The notes beneath the pieces are model-generated. The model was not told the DNA's origin. It was given only the letters and a program-made list of their open reading frames with translations, and did not search any database. A DNA stretch of 64,000 bases from Blasia pusilla. Taxonomy: Eukaryota > Marchantiophyta > Marchantiopsida > Blasiales. The position numbers and the translations under genes were made by a program. The stretch lies in contig CM114274.1 of NCBI GenBank assembly GCA_050084515.1, positions 38,378,001 through 38,442,000 on the forward strand, written 5' to 3'. How positions within the stretch are numbered: the stretch's first letter is position 1; every line of letters starts with the position of its first letter. This document shows, in pieces, positions 37,301 through 46,621 of this stretch.

Positions 37301-40300
37301 GAGTAAGAAATAAAAACGAGATGAAACCATGAAGGGTCTGAATCACAAGCAGTAACCAAACTCTGGTATCCTGAAAGGTCTCCAGTTGAAGTCAGTGCTT
37401 TAAGAAGGATACAAATCCCGGCCAACTTGGGAATGAGTTTGAGCTGAGAGGGAACGTTATGGCAGCCTCATGGATAACCCTAATCAACTGTGTCTTACTC
37501 GATGGCTCCTACGATGAAGGTGAAAACTATATAAAAAGTAAAACCAAGAGCATGGTTTATCCATTTTGAGGGGATCTTAGGTTTGACTACGAGGGAGTAG
37601 CCCTTCTCACCTATTTTCCCAGGTGATTGAGAACAACATCTCCCTGACGGACCACTTTACATGCCTTGAGCTTTCCTTCCCCAAAGTGATATTTTGTGAT
37701 GAGAATCCATGCCATGGTCTACACAAACAAGATGCTGAGATTTTTATGTAAAACTAGTACGCATGAGGTCCATAATTGATATTACTTACTTCCAGTTGGT
37801 CGATTTCTTGTCTGAGCTCAATAATTTTTCCAGGTACTGTCAGAATAAAATCTTTCTGTGCTGCCACCTCTTCGGGATTATGTGTTTTGATTTTCAGCTG
37901 TTTCTCTATTTCTTCAAACCTCTTAGCTTTATCCTGACCAAGTTGCTTCGGTGTACTAGCAATTAACTGCATTACTGCAAAATACATCATAACAGTACTG
38001 GAGACTTCAAGATTCAGCCAATTTGAAGCATGATTGGATGAAATCGCTGTCACCTTGTACGATCCAGCCATGCTTAGATTATAAAGGAAAGTACTGTCGA
38101 AGCTATTGTAAATTCCCGGCTGTGTTCATTACGATGGGTATATCACGCAGCACAAATGAAAGAATTCTCCTGACGGATGCAACACTCTGCAGACACCAGC
38201 TGATGGATTCGAACACCCAATACCTATATCACATAGCTGCTGTTTCTTCTGCAAGAGAGATTGTCGGATCTTCTTGCATGTCACCTGAAAAGTACCGAAC
38301 GAAATCATGTTCGGTATCCTGCACAAGGACAAAGGCTTGTAAGATCGTGTTGCTTTTCTTCAACCATATCTTATTGAGTTGATCATGAGAACGAGTGAAG
38401 CAACACCGACTGAGTAATTGGTGCATTATGTTTCTCCAATTTGAGTGTTGTTCGAAGCTCAGCCTTCAGCATCGGACTAAGCTTCAATGCCTTCTTTTCA
38501 ACAAGAATTGCAGTAAAGTAGGCAGAAAACCCGCGGAGGCAGACCTTCTGTCTAGGTTATCTTGTTCGGCTTTGTGGAGGCGAACCTCTTCAAGGAGATC
38601 TTTCAGTGATAACTTTTTCGCAACCAACTCAGTCTTATACTTCGAGACTTCCAGCTTAAGAAGAGGCTCAAACTCAACGTACTTATCCAGATATAACTGA
38701 GAAACCGTCATCGCCTTCCTTATTGCTACCTACATCAACATTCCAGGCCGACTTCGTTTGTCAAACACAGTTTGTTGTGTCTGTGGACTTACAAGTCCCA
38801 GGTCCCAAGGGAACCCCAAGACGTGAATGTAGGTACTTGTGCAGTTCAGGAACACAAGTCCAAGCTCTTGTTAAGAGACCTATTTTCCCTTTGACTGGAA
38901 AGACTTGTCTATGTGGCGAAAGCCTGCTTCCAAATCCCTTCCCTACATTTTGAACCAGTGGCTCAATGACAGACCTCTCAGATCATCTGGGTTGTTTTCA
39001 CACTTCCTGATAGACATAGCTCGAACTGTATGTAGATAGACAATGCCCCAGGTAGCAGGGGTTGAGATGTAGTCCATCTGCTCATGTCTTACGCCAGGCT
39101 TACGCCAATATCAAGAGGAACTAAATGCACGTTTCCCACCTTCGAGACACGTTAAGTTCTCGCAAGACTAATACATCTGATTGATAATCGCAACCTGACA
39201 AGACCTTTACATTTGAAGTAATTTCACCTGAACGCGTGTTTTCAGAGCAATTATTTCGGGCTCGTCCAATCGAGGGGTGGAAAGATTTGGTATTTTGCTC
39301 CAAAATTGATTCTCCATAATCGAAGCCTCGATTTGAGGGATTGTCTGAAGTTGCTTGGCGGCATGCTCAAGCGAACGAACTGCGACTTCCTCAAAGTTTT
39401 TAATTTGAGTGTTGTACTCAAATATACCACCTTCTGCAGTTACAATCTCCAGAGCGAAAAGTGGTGGCTTCTTCACCATCTACAACATACACATTCAACA
39501 CACATGATATGGTGACAGAACCAATGCGTTATTCATCATGCACAATACTTATTTGTGTTAGGTTTTCTTCATACGATCTTCACATGCAAGAAACACTAGT
39601 CCAGGGATTGGGTATGTTCCCTATCAAAGGAATACTCTCGCACCAACTCTTTCCAAATGAACCCTTACTAGCCCATATTAGTCCCAGCATGATAACTTCA
39701 ACGGGTTGGAAGATTGAATGAGCTGATTTATTGTCAGCGGTTACCCAAGTTGCTATAGCAAAGTATGCCGGGCATCGTTACACTGGTGAAAACAAGGCAG
39801 CCAATGTTGTCTTAAGAGGCTAACCGGTCTAGATTTTGAATTCTAGCAACCACACACTGGCGTGGAAACTTTGCGATTTGAAGCTGGTTCTTAGGGGAAA
39901 TGAAAGCACTCACAGCCAGGGCAGGGCAGGGCTCTAGAAGAGTTCAGAGACGCACTGGAAAACAAAGGTGATGGAAAGACTAGTAACATACCGATGCAAA
40001 GTCCTGCTGGGGCCATGAGCAGTTGACTTCGTCAGTGTCGACTATCTCTATCATAGGTCCACCACAATGTTTCTCAATAAAAACGGCATATTTCTCGAGA
40101 GTTTCCTCAAGCAGATACCGCACTGCATCCTCCATGATGTAACGAACCATTGTAAGATACCTCTTCATCTTGCTTGCACGATAAGCCTCTAAACTTGCCT
40201 CCTTGATATTAAACCATCCCTTTCCCGCGTCCTTGAAGGAGGTCCGTATGATATTTCTCAATAGAGTTAACCAGCTGTCATTTCACTACAGTGATTCTGT

Positions 40301-43300
40301 TAGAATCTAACGTCAAGCTCCATGCTGTCATTCTAATTCCAACGGTTAATTCTGCTAACCGTTAGAATTATCACTGATTATTTTAACGCAATACGTGTAA
40401 TTGAAAACCCTCTGGAAACTATAAACTCTTGCGGGAAGATTCAAGAGCAGCAGATGTCTTTTAGCTTGGGACCCGTGTCTAAGCTGCACTGTATTTTTAC
40501 GCCTCAAATGTGATTTTCACAATTGCCTTGCTGACACGCTGGCCTCTAGCTCAGAATGCAGGGATTACGCTCTGCAGGTTTGTATTACTTGTTCGATCGC
40601 CCGGTCTCTGCTCTGGATACGCAAAGCTGCTTCACAGATAGAATACCTCTCTTTAAGATGAAGCAAGGCCTGCTCAGATGTTTGGTTCTCCATTGATTCA
40701 AGCTCATCCAGGCGCAAACTTTTGGTGTAATGGGTGCTCAATAGTGTCATTTTGGGTATTTTATTGCACTCAAATCGAAGCTTTGCTGTCGCAATGATCA
40801 CCTCTGGTCTTGTCAAACAGGACATGAAATAAAATTCACTCGACTGCTCTTCATAGTCATAGTCAGGAACCTCTACCGTTCCAGACCTGAGAGGGACACA
40901 AATCAAGATATTCAGAAACCGAAAGACCGGAAATGATCGTAACTCAAAAACCTCAACGAGAAGGAAGGTCTAGACGAAATCAGCGAGGACTTAAAAGCTG
41001 AACGTTTTCATTGATTTCGGAGGCAGAGAGTAGAAACAATTCGCTTCATTGGTGATACCACAATCCGTTAGTCTCAGTTCTACATTCTTTCACATTCTTA
41101 CCCATATTGCGCGGTTCCCCCTCCAAGCTATTCCTCGACCCCTTTCCCTGGCTGCTACTTTTGTTCAATCATGTGGTATGATACAGGCAGAGAGACCATA
41201 AAATGATACAGCTGACATGAGGCTGGGAACTACCATGGCACAGGTGGTGGGGGCTCTTCAGGTGGAAATTCAACCTCTATCTCCAGAAGATACTCATTTG
41301 AAGCAGTAGTTCTGTGTTTCAAGCTGTTATCAAAAGTCAATTTGTTCATCACGCTTCCGTATTCTGTATTCACTTCTGCGAGAAGCCCAGTCACATCCAT
41401 AGCCTTCTCTTTCATGGACTTTGTATTGTAGGTGTTATTCCTTACCCGTTCCAGCTGTTCTGGAGTCATATATGTTCTCTCTTCTAAAGGCATGGCTTTG
41501 ATGTATAAATTGTACTTCTGCAAGAATAATCAAGTCACAGCGATGAGAGAGGGATAACTTGTTTAGTGACCTATCTGAGTGGCTGTTTATTCTGGTGTAT
41601 ATGTCTATCTCACTCGAAGAGGATAGCAATGGCTCTAGGAAAAGAAATGACGCTGTTGTTGTTGCGAATTAGAGCTCGAGCTTTGCCAAACGCGACATCT
41701 CTATCCATTTACATACTTTTCAGTTCAATGCTGCTCAAAGTCAGCCAAACGCTTCTATAGCTTTTTTACTTCTAATACTTGACCCTGCTAACTAGCTGCT
41801 TCACTGTCTGATCACTTGAGCACCTTTCTTAGCTGCATGGGCTTCTTGTTCTTTCACAAGATCGTTTCATGAGGTTCTCGACTCATGACCCCACACACTT
41901 AACGCTGTGGAATAATTACGGGATATGGGGATTCGAAAACAGAAGCTAGATAAAACTGGTATACATGCCACCTCCAACCTAAACTTGGTGCCAGGATAGA
42001 CGTTGTTCTCAGTAAGTCGCGTCTGTCGTAGCCTTGGGACCAAAGACCGCGCGTCCTGGTTGGACGGTGCTGTCGGGCGGGGTGGCTGAAGGAGGAGGAA
42101 GAAAGGGAGAAAATAACATAGAACAGGAGGGAGTCTTTCTCAAATGGTATGACTGCTTACCATGTAGAGTGTTTGTATGGAGCTTCTAGGCCTCAGCCCA
42201 GAAACACTCTACAACACTATCTAATTATCTGATTGGGACACCCAAAAACCGTAGTTACCAGCGCAGCAGCTTTGGACAGTGAATGAAGGCTACGGAGCGA
42301 GACAAACAGCTCTGATGATACGAACTTCAGCATAGTATAAGGAGAATGAGTCTTTTTATTGTCCACAGGGACCCCTAAGGCAGTGGGATTTCGATTTGCA
42401 AATTGTGGAACAAGGCGGAGCACATCATAAAAAGGCCTACGAGGTCCTCTGTTCGAGGTGATGCTCTCTAGTTTGCACGAATCTGTTTAAGAATCTGGCA
42501 ATTCGAATCTGATACTTGCTAGGGGGAATGAAGGAAGGAATGAATGAAGCGATTTACAAGAGAAGAGAAGGAACTCAAAAGGTACAAGGAGAAGTACCAG
42601 CTGAACTTCTGCTTTCCTCCGGGATTCATGTGCTGTTTTCACCCGTTTTGCGAACAAGAAGGGGTCTTCCGCTCGAAAGTGTACCTGAATCCTGTACCCA
42701 TAGATTTGAGCTCTGAAGAAGGCACGCATTCTAAAATATACGCACGGAACTCGCTCACTTGATACTCTATTTCACCGCCAGTGGAGTTTCTACAAGCACT
42801 TAGACATGAAAGTCCTCAAAGGAACTGTTCATTTCAATTCTTGAAGATCGTTCAGTTATGCCGTGCGTGTATTATGTGTTGCCCAAAAACAGATTTAGTG
42901 TGCTTTCTTTACGAAGTATCAAATCGTTTTGGTTAAGGCTCAAAAGCAAATGGAAATCGATCCCACATCACTTACTGAATAGAATCCCCTGCCTTGATAG
43001 AAAATATAATCTTGAGAAACCCCCATTACCTTGGGAGCCAAGATGTGTGCCCAGTGTCATCCCACTGCACGAGGTAAGTGTTACTCTCGGCGAGAAAGTC
43101 AGTCACGATACAATTCTTCCACACGCTCTTCCCTTCAAAATTCGTGACTCCTGCTACGGCAGGAACTTTCGTCACTTTGTCAACCCTGAAGACACGGACA
43201 AAGTCAAAGTTCAACCATCAGTTCCTGGGATTGTCGTGATTCCTCTCTTGTATGCTGTCCTGCACGTTGCTACACTACAGCAAGATCATGTCGGGATCTG

Positions 43301-44101
43301 GTTCCTTTCTATGCCTTTGAACCACGTAAAGTTATAGATGAGGGCAAGAGTATTATTTTGTTTCAACAATCATTTTCCGGATGTTTTGGTGGCATTACCC
43401 AAATAGGACTAGTGCTATACATCCTGGTGGCCCCTGAAATGCCCTCATTAGCCAGCTAATGCCAGAGATTTTTTTTGTTTCCCACCAGTATCTTACGATT
43501 CACTCGCTTTGGCCCTTCCTAACATCTGACGAGCTAGAAAGCCACAAGTGTGAAGTCGAAGTATCACTTACCATTGATGAGGGAAACGGGTTTCGAAGGC
43601 TGTATCGTCGAAAAGATGTAGAGGCAACTTCTTATTGTCGAAGTCCAGGTCATCTGGCACCAGTCCCTCCTTCACCAGAAGATCTATGATATTCTGGGTT
43701 GCATAAAGCCTCTTCTTCCTGCGTACAAAATTTCCCAGTTCATTGATACTACGCAACCCACAAATGGTCGCCGATACTGCAGGATGTGCGGGCATTTGAA
43801 CCCAAAATTACCGCTGATGAAGAGAGTCATAGGAGCACACAATAGAGGCGAAGAGGTGTGTTCATTTCAATTGAGCGGAAGCTATGTGACGGAGAAAGCA
43901 CACCAAAGGACGATATCTTGCAACAGCTTTTCCTAGAACGACCCATCTGAAACGCCAATTCCAAGTTTTCCAACACCACTGCACGATATTCAGCCTACCT
44001 CACCTTTCAACTTGCACCTTGCGTGGAATTTCACCCACTTTGGTGAAGAAAGGGATCATGACTTTGGGATCCAGTATTGTTTCCACGTTCTCCAACATCG
44101 C
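9504..44101 (-). CDS. Axonemal inner-arm dynein heavy chain (DNAH1-like), 51 exons placed
   Basis: This is the ATP-driven microtubule motor of the flagellar inner arm. I placed 51 exons from 44004-44101 (first) to 9504-9625 (last, stop at 9504-9506). They total 12117 nt, or 4038 residues numbered from the first placed exon. All phases agree, and 41 of 50 introns are phase 0. The domain order is complete: tail and linker, AAA1-AAA6 with P-loops GPAGTGKT (~1381), GPTGGGKT (~1663), GETGTGKT (~2009) and GVGGSGRQS (~2358), coiled-coil stalk with microtubule-binding tip after AAA4, and the C-terminal domain. No frameshift or internal stop was found. Length and local wording ([26 protein letters not shown], the ending [11 protein letters not shown]) resemble single-headed DNAH1-type chains more than outer-arm or two-headed ones; the subtype is a judgement. 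The N-terminus continues upstream of 44101 and is not resolved. Confidence 0.93.
13468..15685 (-). CDS. Dynein heavy chain: AAA6, exons 41-44
   Basis: Exons 15413-15685, 14969-15082, 14598-14813 and 13468-13650. Landmarks: [58 protein letters not shown] and [15 protein letters not shown], then [12 protein letters not shown]. The last exon's donor is AAG|GTTGCC at 13468, which joins KKFEK directly to VSLGQGQGP in exon 45; reading on to the next GT at 13454 would break the frame. Confidence 0.9.
13790..14400. repeat. Intronic repeat, copy 1 (~600 bp), dynein intron 43
   Basis: Most of the 947-bp intron 13651-14597 matches, at moderate divergence and in the same orientation, the sequence at about 24.74-25.41 kb. 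Shared blocks include ATGGATTGCATACA, ATAGGTCCT.GAGC, CTTAGTTGACCAA.GCACCAG, AAGTGCATGGCAGGGAATGA and ACTAACTGAA. No coding capacity. A short non-autonomous transposon or old LTR fragment is likely. Confidence 0.65.
14401..14597. other. Rest of dynein intron 43
   Basis: Nothing recognisable beyond the intron itself; an apparent plus-strand ORF from 14471 runs antisense through the exon. Confidence 0.4.
15686..16772 (-). other. Dynein intron 40 (1087 bp) with an unexplained 83-codon ORF
   Basis: The intron between exons 40 and 41 contains a minus-strand open frame at 16242-16493 ([10 protein letters not shown]... to the end GNPKG), rich in Ser, Pro and charged residues. Omitting it gives a perfect family alignment, so it is not a dynein exon. 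It may be the tail of an inserted element. No other structure seen. Confidence 0.4.
16773..18482 (-). CDS. Dynein heavy chain: AAA5, exons 37-40
   Basis: Exons 18324-18482, 17883-18179, 17288-17485 and 16773-16898. Landmarks: [24 protein letters not shown] joined to [57 protein letters not shown] and [11 protein letters not shown]. Exon 40 (126 nt, [17 protein letters not shown]) has no obvious ORF call of its own but is supported by both splice sites and phase. Confidence 0.9.
18771..21363 (-). CDS. Dynein heavy chain: stalk and microtubule-binding domain, exons 32-36
   Basis: Exons 21013-21363, 20600-20851, 19916-20080, 19303-19476 and 18771-19073. The first coiled-coil arm covers exon 32 and the start of exon 33 (heptad-like runs after [13 protein letters not shown], then [21 protein letters not shown] in part). 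The tip carries [20 protein letters not shown], the conserved proline-rich entry to the microtubule-binding domain. The returning arm runs through exons 35 and 36 ([14 protein letters not shown] to [10 protein letters not shown]), after which AAA5 begins ([12 protein letters not shown]). Confidence 0.9.
21518..22742 (-). CDS. Dynein heavy chain: AAA4, exons 29-31
   Basis: Exons 22506-22742, 22039-22206 and 21518-21826. The P-loop-like [14 protein letters not shown], Walker [11 protein letters not shown], and [19 protein letters not shown] are in family order, then [29 protein letters not shown]. The second exon ends at GAG|GCAAGT rather than a GT donor (see the intron entry). Confidence 0.92.
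21827..22038 (-). other. GC-AG intron in the AAA4 region
   Basis: The reading frame joins LNSGE to VPNLW only if exon 30 ends at 22039, where the intron begins GCAAGT. Exon end plus intron start read GAG|GCAAGT, the textbook consensus for GC-AG introns spliced by the major spliceosome. The nearby GT at GAGGCAA|GTGG gives phase 1 and breaks the frame against the phase-0 acceptor at 21826. Confidence 0.75.
23206..24629 (-). CDS. Dynein heavy chain: AAA3, exons 27-28
   Basis: Exon 27 (23583-24629, 1047 nt) is the longest of the gene. It has Walker [24 protein letters not shown], Walker B FVDDVNMP and [12 protein letters not shown]. Exon 28 is 23206-23367 ([12 protein letters not shown] to EPRIYEE). 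Exon 27 starts at ATCATTGAGCCT after GTGCAG: the frame is open a little further upstream but reaches a TGA near 24678, and no other AG fits the phase. AAA3 nucleotide state gates motility in dyneins. Confidence 0.92.
24730..25440. repeat. Intronic repeat, copy 2, dynein intron 26
   Basis: Homologous to 13.79-14.40 kb in the same orientation and filling most of the 933-bp intron 24630-25562. A piece of the same family (AAATGGATTGCAT.GAGAGCTTG.TTGCAACTT) is also seen near 34.38-34.44 kb. It has no ORF of note. Confidence 0.65.
25563..27132 (-). CDS. Dynein heavy chain: AAA2, exons 24-26
   Basis: Exons 26989-27132, 26307-26498 and 25563-25988. P-loop GPTGGGKT follows [15 protein letters not shown]. 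Then come [16 protein letters not shown] and the Walker B region [18 protein letters not shown], and [12 protein letters not shown] opens the third exon. [14 protein letters not shown] is the conserved arginine-finger neighbourhood. Exon 25's donor is taken at 26307 (ATG|GTACGT) because the alternative four bases further breaks the frame. Confidence 0.9.
27383..29013 (-). CDS. Dynein heavy chain: AAA1 catalytic module, exons 20-23
   Basis: Exons 28756-29013, 28298-28566, 27821-28007 and 27383-27670. The first carries [12 protein letters not shown] and the main Walker [15 protein letters not shown]; the second carries the Walker [10 protein letters not shown] and sensor region ITMNPGY. The intron between the second and third is phase 2 and splits a glycine codon (GG|T), restoring [20 protein letters not shown]. 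All catalytic residues expected of the principal ATPase site are present, so the motor should be active. The fourth exon completes the large-to-small subdomain transition ([13 protein letters not shown]). Confidence 0.93.
29650..44101 (-). CDS. Dynein heavy chain: tail and linker exons 1-19
   Basis: Exons: 44004-44101, 43572-43718, 43030-43185, 42598-42691, 41234-41517, 40569-40886, 39992-40274, 39228-39479, 38545-38696, 38224-38318, 37790-37974, 36876-37121, 36273-36626, 33464-33727, 32834-33223, 32334-32561, 31849-31941, 31173-31334 and 29650-29781. They encode residues 1-1311. Family landmarks appear in order: [77 protein letters not shown] and [19 protein letters not shown] just before AAA1. 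Exon 10 starts at 38318, which restores the expected [18 protein letters not shown] reading; a nearer AG at 38285 would drop 12 residues. The tail mediates docking and light or intermediate chain binding in axonemal dyneins. Confidence 0.88.
29782..31172. other. Dynein intron 18 (1391 bp)
   Basis: The flanking exons join DNVQ to VLQLNGL in phase 0. An open frame at 29854-30186 (minus) has no homology to the expected product and is not needed. Near 30.38-30.55 kb the phrase GTGGACCCA.AA.C.ATTGAAA.TGTA occurs twice, about 110 bp apart, suggesting a small direct duplication. Otherwise nothing recognised. Confidence 0.4.
33728..36272. mobile_element. Longest dynein intron (2545 bp) with retroelement-like debris
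   Basis: The intron is far longer than its neighbours. It holds two direct copies of a ~50-bp phrase (33.87 and 34.09 kb) and a stretch at 34.37-34.45 kb shared with the repeats in introns 43 and 26. At 34.83-34.92 kb there is an inverted copy of the 8.5-9.2 kb repeat core. A sequence near 34.76 kb (AGTGATATCAAAG) loosely resembles a Met-tRNA primer-binding site, and a plus-strand ORF at 35153-35482 ([12 protein letters not shown]) is faintly like a Copia gag. A (GT)8 run lies at 36099-36114. Retroelement assignment is tentative; the presence of inserted repeat DNA is well supported. Confidence 0.4.
42005..42430. repeat. Copy of the 8.5-9.2 kb repeat family inside dynein intron 4
   Basis: Shares CTGTCGTAGCCTTGGGACCA, GGTTGGACGGTGCT, TATGGAGCTTC and CTGATTGGGACACCCA with the cluster downstream of the dynein's 3' end, in the same order. 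It occupies part of the 1080-bp intron 41518-42597. Confidence 0.6.
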
Positions 44102-44219
44102 CTGTAACATTTTCCACTTACAGGTTAGCTTTCCTATTCGGCAGGAAGGACATCCAAAAAACACCTATTTCAGATCATGGGAGGTCTTACAGCATAGTCA
44201 AGAACAACGAAACATCCTG

Positions 44220-44510
44220 TCAAGACCAAGTATAACGAAGACGATACTCGGGCTTTTGGACAATCTCGTCCTCTTTGCAGTTGGTCCATTTAACATTCTT
44301 TGCCGGTGACATTTGCAGCCGACAACATAACCCTGAAGAACCGACCAGAAATTTGGCTCCTTCACACCAAATTCTCCTAACCGATAGACGCATCGTTACC
44401 TCCAGCGATGTCCGTTTGAGACCCGTGATGTTGGGAGATTCCGACGTAGCAGCACTATCCGATTGCTGATTTCCATCTAATCTTGATTTGGCTGGTACAT
44501 CGGGAAACAT
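44220..44510 (-). CDS. Possible 5' exon of the dynein gene
   Basis: An open frame beginning with ATG at 44510 encodes a hydrophilic Ser/Thr-rich start (MFPDVPAKSRLDG) that then becomes basic and aromatic. It lies directly upstream of the first confidently placed exon. No donor in it matches both a good consensus and the phase-0 acceptor at 44101, so the join is unproven. Heavy-chain N-termini are poorly conserved, so similarity does not help. Confidence 0.3.
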   Translation of the reverse strand: MFPDVPAKSRLDGNQQSDSAATSESPNITGLKRTSLEVTMRLSVRRIWCEGAKFLVGSSGLCCRLQMSPAKNVKWTNCKEDEIVQKPEYRLRYTWS

Positions 44511-44511
44511 T

Positions 44512-45955
44512 CAGTTAGTACTTCCCTTTTTAACTATCGTTTAGAAAAAATGTGTATGCTTAAGAGCAACTCCCCCAACTCCAGCGAAATAAAAAGGCAA
44601 TCGGGAAAGGCCATAGGAAGACAAGAATTGAGTTTCTCAGAAGGGTACAATTCAGAAAACCGAAGAAAGAATTCTTTACAGAATCTAACGTCATCAACCA
44701 GTCCAGAAAAGGTGATGGGAAAAGTCCACAAGAAAGCAAGAAATGGGACTCAAGGAACTGAAACACCGTCACAAGTGGCCAGTTCGAACAAGCCCGGGAA
44801 AGAACGCTTCCAAGAAAACCTAAACAGGTTTGATTATCATAAACGGAGCTGTTGCATCATTATTCTTGCGATCAAACACACGCCAAGAGCTGTAAAGCGA
44901 CGTCGCACTGATATCAAAAGAGAGTCAAATAACTTATGTCATGTTTTAGGAAGCCCCGTTATCGAAGGAGGAGCAGTGGAAGTGGCATCGGCATTATAGC
45001 CACTACATTCCGAGACAGCATTAGGGCTTCGGGAATGTCAATGCACCTGTCGAGGTGACATCGGTCTGGACCCGTATTGCATCTAGGTTTTGTAAGGAAA
45101 TGGCGTGGGATCATTATTGGTTTGAAAATGGCAAATGGGAGATGAACTGACCACCAAAACGCCCTGTACCTATTTGGCATTCTAGAATTTTAAAATTTTG
45201 AAATCCTGAGTCTCCGTATGCGAACGTCAGAATATTTTCTCCTGGACTACTAGCCTCCTTCACGAATCAAGTGGTAAGTTGTGGACGTTATGTTACCCCG
45301 GGGTTTGGGCTGAGTTGCCCGCATTGGTGTGGCCATCCTGTCTGTGCCCTTTCACCGAAGTCTACAGCCGGCATCGGCAATTGGGCAAAACGACCACCAA
45401 AATGGATGTAGAAAGTGCATTTTCTTTGTCAATGACATGACATTGGATTGAATCCCCCAGTGCGATCTCCACTGCAATCATTTCATAGGTTTGAACGTTA
45501 GAATTTGATGATCAGTTCCATGTTGTACGATCAGAGCCAGGTTTCTGCCAGATCGATCGCCATCACCTTGCGACTTCTGTGCTTGGATTCTCCAGATAAA
45601 ATGTGAAATGTAGTCCAGCAGATCTAATCCGATTTGCTCTATCCCACTTCAGTAGAGGTTCTAGCCTTGTATTCAATGTTTTGCGATTGACCTGGTTTAA
45701 TGCTCGCTGCGAGACTCTGCCTTCTCTTTCCTTTCAAAATTTCATGGATACTGGTCATTCCCAGTTCAGTAGATGCTTTAGCTTTGCAATTTGGTCAGCA
45801 AGATCAGGTTCGTTTCGACCGCCCTAGCTTGCAGGCTCGCAGCAGGCCTTGCCTCGTCCTTCATTTCAAAATTTCATGAATAATTCAAAATCTCTTTCCC
45901 ACTTCCTCGGACGATATATTTGCTAGGCTGGATCAGCGATGGACTGACCGAGTTT
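44512..45955. other. Region upstream of the dynein gene, no supported gene
   Basis: Presumably holds the dynein promoter. A plus-strand ORF at 44550-44999 (149 codons, Ser/Lys/Asn-rich) has no family features; it might be a divergent transcript but I would not annotate it. Near 45.71-45.88 kb the phrase TTTCAAAATTTCATG.ATA occurs twice within degenerate copies about 150 bp apart. Confidence 0.35.
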
Positions 45956-46621
45956 GAATCCTCGCAGTGAAATTCCCCCTTCTGCAGATTCCCAACACTC
46001 CATGAATGACGTCCATTCGATCCTCGATACGATAGAAAGCTTCGGCACCAAGCACGGTGAATCACCATGATGATGACAAACATCTTCGCTCATCTAAGGG
46101 GTCATCCCGAGGCAGGAATGAAGTGCGTGCGCATCCAGAAACGCTCGCGCGTCTTTAGAATCCTCGCAGTAAAATTTCCCCTTCTGCTCATTCCCTACAC
46201 TCCATGAATGACGTCCATACGTTCCTCGAATAAGAATCAAAGGCTTCGGCACAAAGCACTCCCCCACGGTTAATCACCATTATGATGATGCGCATCTTCG
46301 CGCATGTAAGCGGTCCCCTGAAAACAATCTCAAGTCGCAGCCAATTCGCGAGGCAGGGAAGGAGAGTGCGCATCCAGAAACGCTCGCGCGTCTTTTGAAT
46401 CCTCGCAGTAAAATTTCCCCTTCTGCTCATTCCCTACACTCCATGAATGACGTCCATACATTCCTCGAATAAGAATCAAAAGCTTCTGCACAAAGCACTC
46501 CCCCACGGTTAATCATCATCATCTTCGCGCAATTAAGCGGTCTCCTGAAAAACCAATCTCACGTCGCAGCCAATTCGCGAGGCAGGGAAGGAGAGTGCGC
46601 ATCCAGAAACGCTCGCGCGTC
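45956..46621. repeat. Three tandem copies of a ~200-240-bp unit
   Basis: Units begin with GAATCCTCGCAGT at 45956, 46158 and 46397 and end in GCATCCAGAAACGCTCGCGCGTC. Copies two and three are very similar; copy one lacks about 37 bases in its second half. The units share an inverted start GAATG.CGTCCAT and a run ATGATGATG in the middle. On the minus strand each copy gives a similar short frame (RFWMRTLLPCLANWL), but no single frame crosses all three, so coding is unlikely. Confidence 0.8.

Noticed and set aside
38284-38318. Alternative acceptor at 38285 for dynein exon 10
   Set aside because: Would lose [11 protein letters not shown], which matches the family and keeps the phase.
44550-44999. 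149-codon Ser/Lys-rich plus-strand ORF upstream of the dynein gene
   Set aside because: No family features or splice context. Possible divergent transcript, but not enough to annotate as a gene.
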